Positions 5,459 to 8,281 of a DNA stretch of 8,281 bases are shown here, in pieces. Source of the DNA: Acidobacteriota bacterium (GTDB taxonomy: Bacteria > Acidobacteriota > Terriglobia > Terriglobales > Acidobacteriaceae); assembly GCA_003223595.1 (NCBI GenBank), contig QHVR01000200.1, positions 1 to 8,281 of the forward strand, given 5' to 3'. Each line of letters begins with the position of its first letter. Position 1 is the stretch's first letter. The translations under genes and the position numbers were made by a program. The notes under the pieces were generated by a model. The model did not search any database, was not told where the DNA came from, and saw only the letters and a list, made by a program, of their open reading frames with translations.

Positions 5459-6481
5459 TTACTTCCAGACGTCAGTAATGGGTGAGGCGTTGCGGTCGTT
5501 GGGGGTGAGAGGCTCCAGTCCAAAGTTGTCTTCGACGGTGCGGAGCACGCTGTAATGCGTGTAGAGGCGGCCCAGAGCGGCGGGATCCTGCTGGCTCGCG
5601 GATTTGACCATATCGCCGAGAAACACGGTATAGATGCGATTGTCCCGATTACCGCCTGACTCGTCAAAGGTAACTATGACCAGCGTGCCTTTGCGCAACT
5701 TCTCAGGGAAGGTTTCGTCGAGGAACTTCTTCACCCATGCTCCCGCAACCGTGACGCTGGTGTCATGGCCGTCATGCACCATGTTTGGCGAGTAGAAGGA
5801 ATAGGCGACCAATCCTTTATTGGCATCCTGCACGAAGAAGTTTTTCGCGCTTCCGGAGTCGACGCGGACGACGCGGTCGCACCATTTTTGCTGGACCTCG
5901 CGAAAGCTCAGGAAGGGCACATGGCGGCGGACATAGTTTCCACGATTCTGCGCTACGTGCTGGCTGGACAGATTCCAGGGGCAGGTCCCGTCCGGCAACT
6001 CCTCGGCGTATTGTTTGAAGTCGAGGCCGGAGGTGATCAAGCGGTCAGCGATGGTGCGGTGCTCTGCATCCGCGGGAAAGTTCAACTGGTTGTCCGCGAC
6101 GTAGCGGGCGCGGTTGTGGGTTCCGAAATCCGTTCCCGCAACCATGGCCAGATAGTTGGGATAAGACGGATGGAATAAGGCGTGAAAGTTGCTAAAACTC
6201 GCGCCCTGGGAAGCGAGGGCGGCTAGATTCTTGTCCTGGATGGCGAGTTCGTAGTCGACGTTTTCCAGGACGATGATCAACACGCGATCGAAATGATGAG
6301 CCGCGGCACGTGCTGCGGCGCGTTCCGCCTCTTCCTTCTTTGCTTCGCGGGATTTTGTGACCTGGGGCAAGCCAGGATTTTGTTGCTGCGTGGGAGTTTG
6401 CGCCGATCGGGAGCTGGCCGGAAGAACGATGAGCGCCAGCAACAGGCTGGCCGCAAGGGGAAGCGCGTGGCGAGGGGTCAT
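5459..6481 (-). CDS. Secreted phosphoesterase / acid phosphatase (AcpA-like, phospholipase C superfamily)
   Basis: 340 residues. An N-terminal signal peptide (MTPRHALP, hydrophobic 8-22, likely cleavage near ASSRSAQ) is followed by a charged Ala/Glu/Lys linker (40-62), then the catalytic domain. Motifs fit the phosphoesterase family that includes Francisella AcpA: VLENVDYE with the metal-site pair E73-N74, HPSYPNYLAMVAGT with the likely nucleophile S106, YSPNMVHDGHDTS (230-242), TFDESGG with D273/E274, and THYSVLRTVEDNFGL (308-322). Expected activity is hydrolysis of phosphomonoesters or phospholipid headgroups outside the cytoplasm, for phosphate scavenging; the substrate is unknown. I chose the ATG at 6481, where the signal peptide begins; a short AAAAAGG lies just upstream as a close, weak ribosome binding site. 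The longer upstream frame would run into uvrC and looks non-coding. It is divergent from uvrC, with 109 bases between the starts. Confidence 0.9.
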   Translation of the reverse strand: MTPRHALPLAASLLLALIVLPASSRSAQTPTQQQNPGLPQVTKSREAKKEEAERAAARAAAHHFDRVLIIVLENVDYELAIQDKNLAALASQGASFSNFHALFHPSYPNYLAMVAGTDFGTHNRARYVADNQLNFPADAEHRTIADRLITSGLDFKQYAEELPDGTCPWNLSSQHVAQNRGNYVRRHVPFLSFREVQQKWCDRVVRVDSGSAKNFFVQDANKGLVAYSFYSPNMVHDGHDTSVTVAGAWVKKFLDETFPEKLRKGTLVIVTFDESGGNRDNRIYTVFLGDMVKSASQQDPAALGRLYTHYSVLRTVEDNFGLEPLTPNDRNASPITDVWK

Positions 6482-6590
6482 CAGCCTTTTTGTAGCATAA
6501 AGCGCTCGTTTCCCATCCAATAGAATATCGTAGCTGCCCAGCGGACCTGATCTGAACCTTGCGGTTTGCTTGGCCCTGTTCCGTATCTCA

Positions 6591-8281
6591 ATGGACTTGC
6601 TCGCGAAAATTCGGACCATTCCCACTGAAGCCGGCGTGTATCTATACAAGAACGCCGAGGGGGAGGTCATCTATGTCGGTAAGGCCAAGAACCTGCGTAG
6701 CCGCGTTTCCAGCTACTTCCATGAGGGACGCTGGGAGGATGCCAAGACCGGAACCCTCGTTCGCGAGGCAGTCGACGTTGATTACATTGTTGTAGCCAAT
6801 AACAAGGAAGCACTGGCGCTGGAGAATAATCTCATCAAGCAGCGCAAGCCACGCTTCAATATTCTGCTGCGTGATGACAAGACTTACCCGTATGTGAAGC
6901 TGACCCAAGGCGAGAAGTGGCCGCGAGTGTACGTGACCCGACGGCTGCGGAAGGACGGCAGTGCGTACTTCGGGCCGTACTTCCCTGCCAATCTGGCGTA
7001 TCGCATTGTGGATTTGATTCACCGCAACTTCTTGATTCCATCCTGCAAGGTGGATTTGACGAGACTGCATGCGCGTCCTTGCCTGCAGTATTACATCCGG
7101 CGGTGCCTGGGACCGTGCGTGAAAGATCTGACTACGCCCGAGATGTATCAGGAAGCCGTGCGCGATGTGAAGATGTTTCTGGAGGGGCGGCCGACGGATC
7201 TGGCAAAGTCGCTGCGGACGCGCATGGACCAGGCCGCGGGCGAACAAGAGTATGAACGGGCGGCGCGTTATCGAGACCTGATCTCCACGGTGGAACAGCT
7301 GCAGGAGCGGCAGCGCATGGCGGCGGCCGAGGGGGACGACGCCGACGTGTTCGGGTATCACTACGAGAACGGCATGGTGGCGGTGAATCTGTTTCACATG
7401 CGTGCCGGGAAGATGGTGGATCGGCGGGAGTTTTTCTGGGAGGATTTGCCGCTGGGAGGATCTGCCGGAGTTCGCTGCTGTTGCCCGGGTAGAAACAGAG
7501 CCCGTAGCGACAGGCGCCATTTGCTCTCCGGGGGAGCAGAGCTCGCCTGCTGGGGTGGAAGAAGGTGCCAGCGATCCCGAAGAGAACTCTAGCCGAGCTG
7601 GGCTCGGCTTGGACGGGCGATTGCGCTCCCTACACGAGCAATTCCATCCTGGGGAATTCTTTTCGGCGCTGCTTAAGCAGCTTTACATTTCTCAGCCTTA
7701 TGTTCCGCGGAATCTCTACGTGCCGGTTGATTTCGAAGATCGCGAAGAGCTTGAGGATTTGCTGTCGGAGCAGAGCGCGGGAACGGGTGGCCGCAGCGCA
7801 CGCGTTCACATCATCGTGCCGCAGCGCGGGGATAAACGTTCTCTGATCGATTTGGCGGGGAACAATGCAAAGCAATCGTATGATCAGCGCTTCCGCGTGC
7901 TGAAGCCGAACGCACGCAGGATTCAGGAAGAATTGCAGGAAGTTGTCGGATTGCCGGAGTTGCCCAAGCGAATCGAGTGTTTTGACATCTCCCACATTCA
8001 AGGCGCCGAAACGGTGGCGTCGATGGTGGTGTGGGAAGACGGAAAGATGAAGAAATCGGATTATCGCAAGTTCATCATTCGGACGGTACAGGGTGTGGAC
8101 GACTTTGCGTCCATGCGCGAGGTGGTGACGCGGCGCTACAAACGACTGCAAGAGGAACAGAAACCCCTGCCCAGCCTGGTGCTGATCGACGGCGGACTGG
8201 GACAACTGCACGCGGCCGCGGAAGCGCTGGAGAGTATCGAAGTCATCAATCAGCCGCTGGCAGCTATCGCCAAGCGGGAAG
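6591..8281 (+). CDS. uvrC: Excinuclease ABC subunit C, frameshifted and cut by the window end
   Basis: UvrC makes both incisions around DNA damage in UvrABC nucleotide excision repair. Seen: GIY-YIG nuclease (residues 13-92: GVYLY, IYVGKAKNLRSR, ALALENN with E78), four cysteines C152, C164, C172, C176 whose spacing of 12, 8 and 4 fits the iron-sulfur cysteines reported for E. coli UvrC, and a UVR helical motif (about 205-240). The first frame continues in register to WEDLP, then loses register and stops at 7592. The downstream frame (WEDLPEF onward) is open to the window end and carries the RNase H-like 5' nuclease, with Asp in CFDISH (codon 7984-7986) and Asp in VLIDGG (codon 8188-8190). The helix-hairpin-helix domain would lie beyond the window. 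The shift coincides with a 16-bp tandem duplication. The ATG at 6591 is chosen (MDLLAKIRTIPTEAGVY is the normal start); a TTG at 6570 is possible. No clear ribosome binding site is seen. Confidence 0.93.
7437..7468 (+). repeat. 16-bp imperfect tandem duplication that breaks the uvrC frame
   Basis: TGGGAGGATTTGCCGC (7437-7452) is followed directly by TGGGAGGATCTGCCGG (7453-7468), 14 of 16 bases identical. The first copy reads WEDLP in the upstream frame, the second reads WEDLPE in the downstream frame. Removing one copy joins the two halves of uvrC exactly (EFFWEDLPEF). An addition of 16 bases gives a +1 shift. Confidence 0.85.

Noticed and set aside
6521..6526. TAGAAT as a -10 element for uvrC
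   Set aside because: No -35-like sequence lies 16-18 bases upstream; too weak to list as a promoter.
6555..6572. LexA-like GAAC...GTTT upstream of uvrC
   Set aside because: The spacing between halves is 6 and the second half is GTTT, so it fits neither the GAAC-N4-GTTC nor the GTTC-N7-GTTC type of SOS box.
6642..7520. Open frame of 292 codons on the minus strand
   Set aside because: It is antisense to conserved uvrC sequence and shows no family features; a GC-skew shadow.
1..8281. CRISPR arrays, tRNA, rRNA, insertion sequences or attachment sites
   Set aside because: I found no regularly spaced repeats, no tRNA-like cloverleaf with TTCGA-type loop, no rRNA-like sequence and no transposase or integrase motifs on either strand.

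Overview
The window looks like a chromosomal segment of an Acidobacteriota bacterium, probably from the Terriglobia. I infer this from an Oar-like TonB-dependent receptor tail of the acidobacterial type, an NtrC-type two-component pair, a lipoprotein with an OmpA domain, an AcpA-like phosphoesterase and uvrC, all at moderately high GC. The taxonomy is inferred from protein style, not tested.

Layout: (1) 1-584 (+) is the 3' end of a TonB-dependent receptor gene, closed by a rho-independent terminator. (2) 637-1241 has no protein gene. It holds a minus-strand terminator, a sigma-54 type -24/-12 element, a hairpin and a tandem operator-like repeat; together these could delimit a small RNA of about 190 nt. 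(3) 1242-3936 (-) is a two-gene operon, a membrane histidine kinase followed 11 bases later by a sigma-54 dependent response regulator. The regulator reading frame is broken just before its Fis-type helix-turn-helix. (4) 3937-4401 is the operon's control region: a near-consensus sigma-54 promoter, a second copy of the operator-like repeat about 180 bp upstream, a long inverted repeat, and the terminator of the next gene. (5) 4402-5130 (-) encodes an OmpA-domain lipoprotein with a coiled coil. (6) 5459-6481 (-) encodes a secreted acid phosphatase/phosphoesterase. (7) 6591-8281 (+) is uvrC, divergent from it, interrupted by a 16-bp imperfect tandem duplication and cut by the window end.

The most interesting reading is a sigma-54 circuit. 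The regulator's own operon has a -24/-12 promoter with a paired upstream element, and the same paired element recurs beyond the operon's far end, near a second -24/-12 element pointing into a non-coding stretch that ends in a terminator. This suggests autoregulation plus a regulated small RNA, in the manner of known enhancer-binding-protein/sRNA pairs, but it rests on sequence motifs only. The two frame breaks (response regulator and uvrC) are clear from the translation. Whether they are real mutations or assembly errors cannot be told from the sequence.
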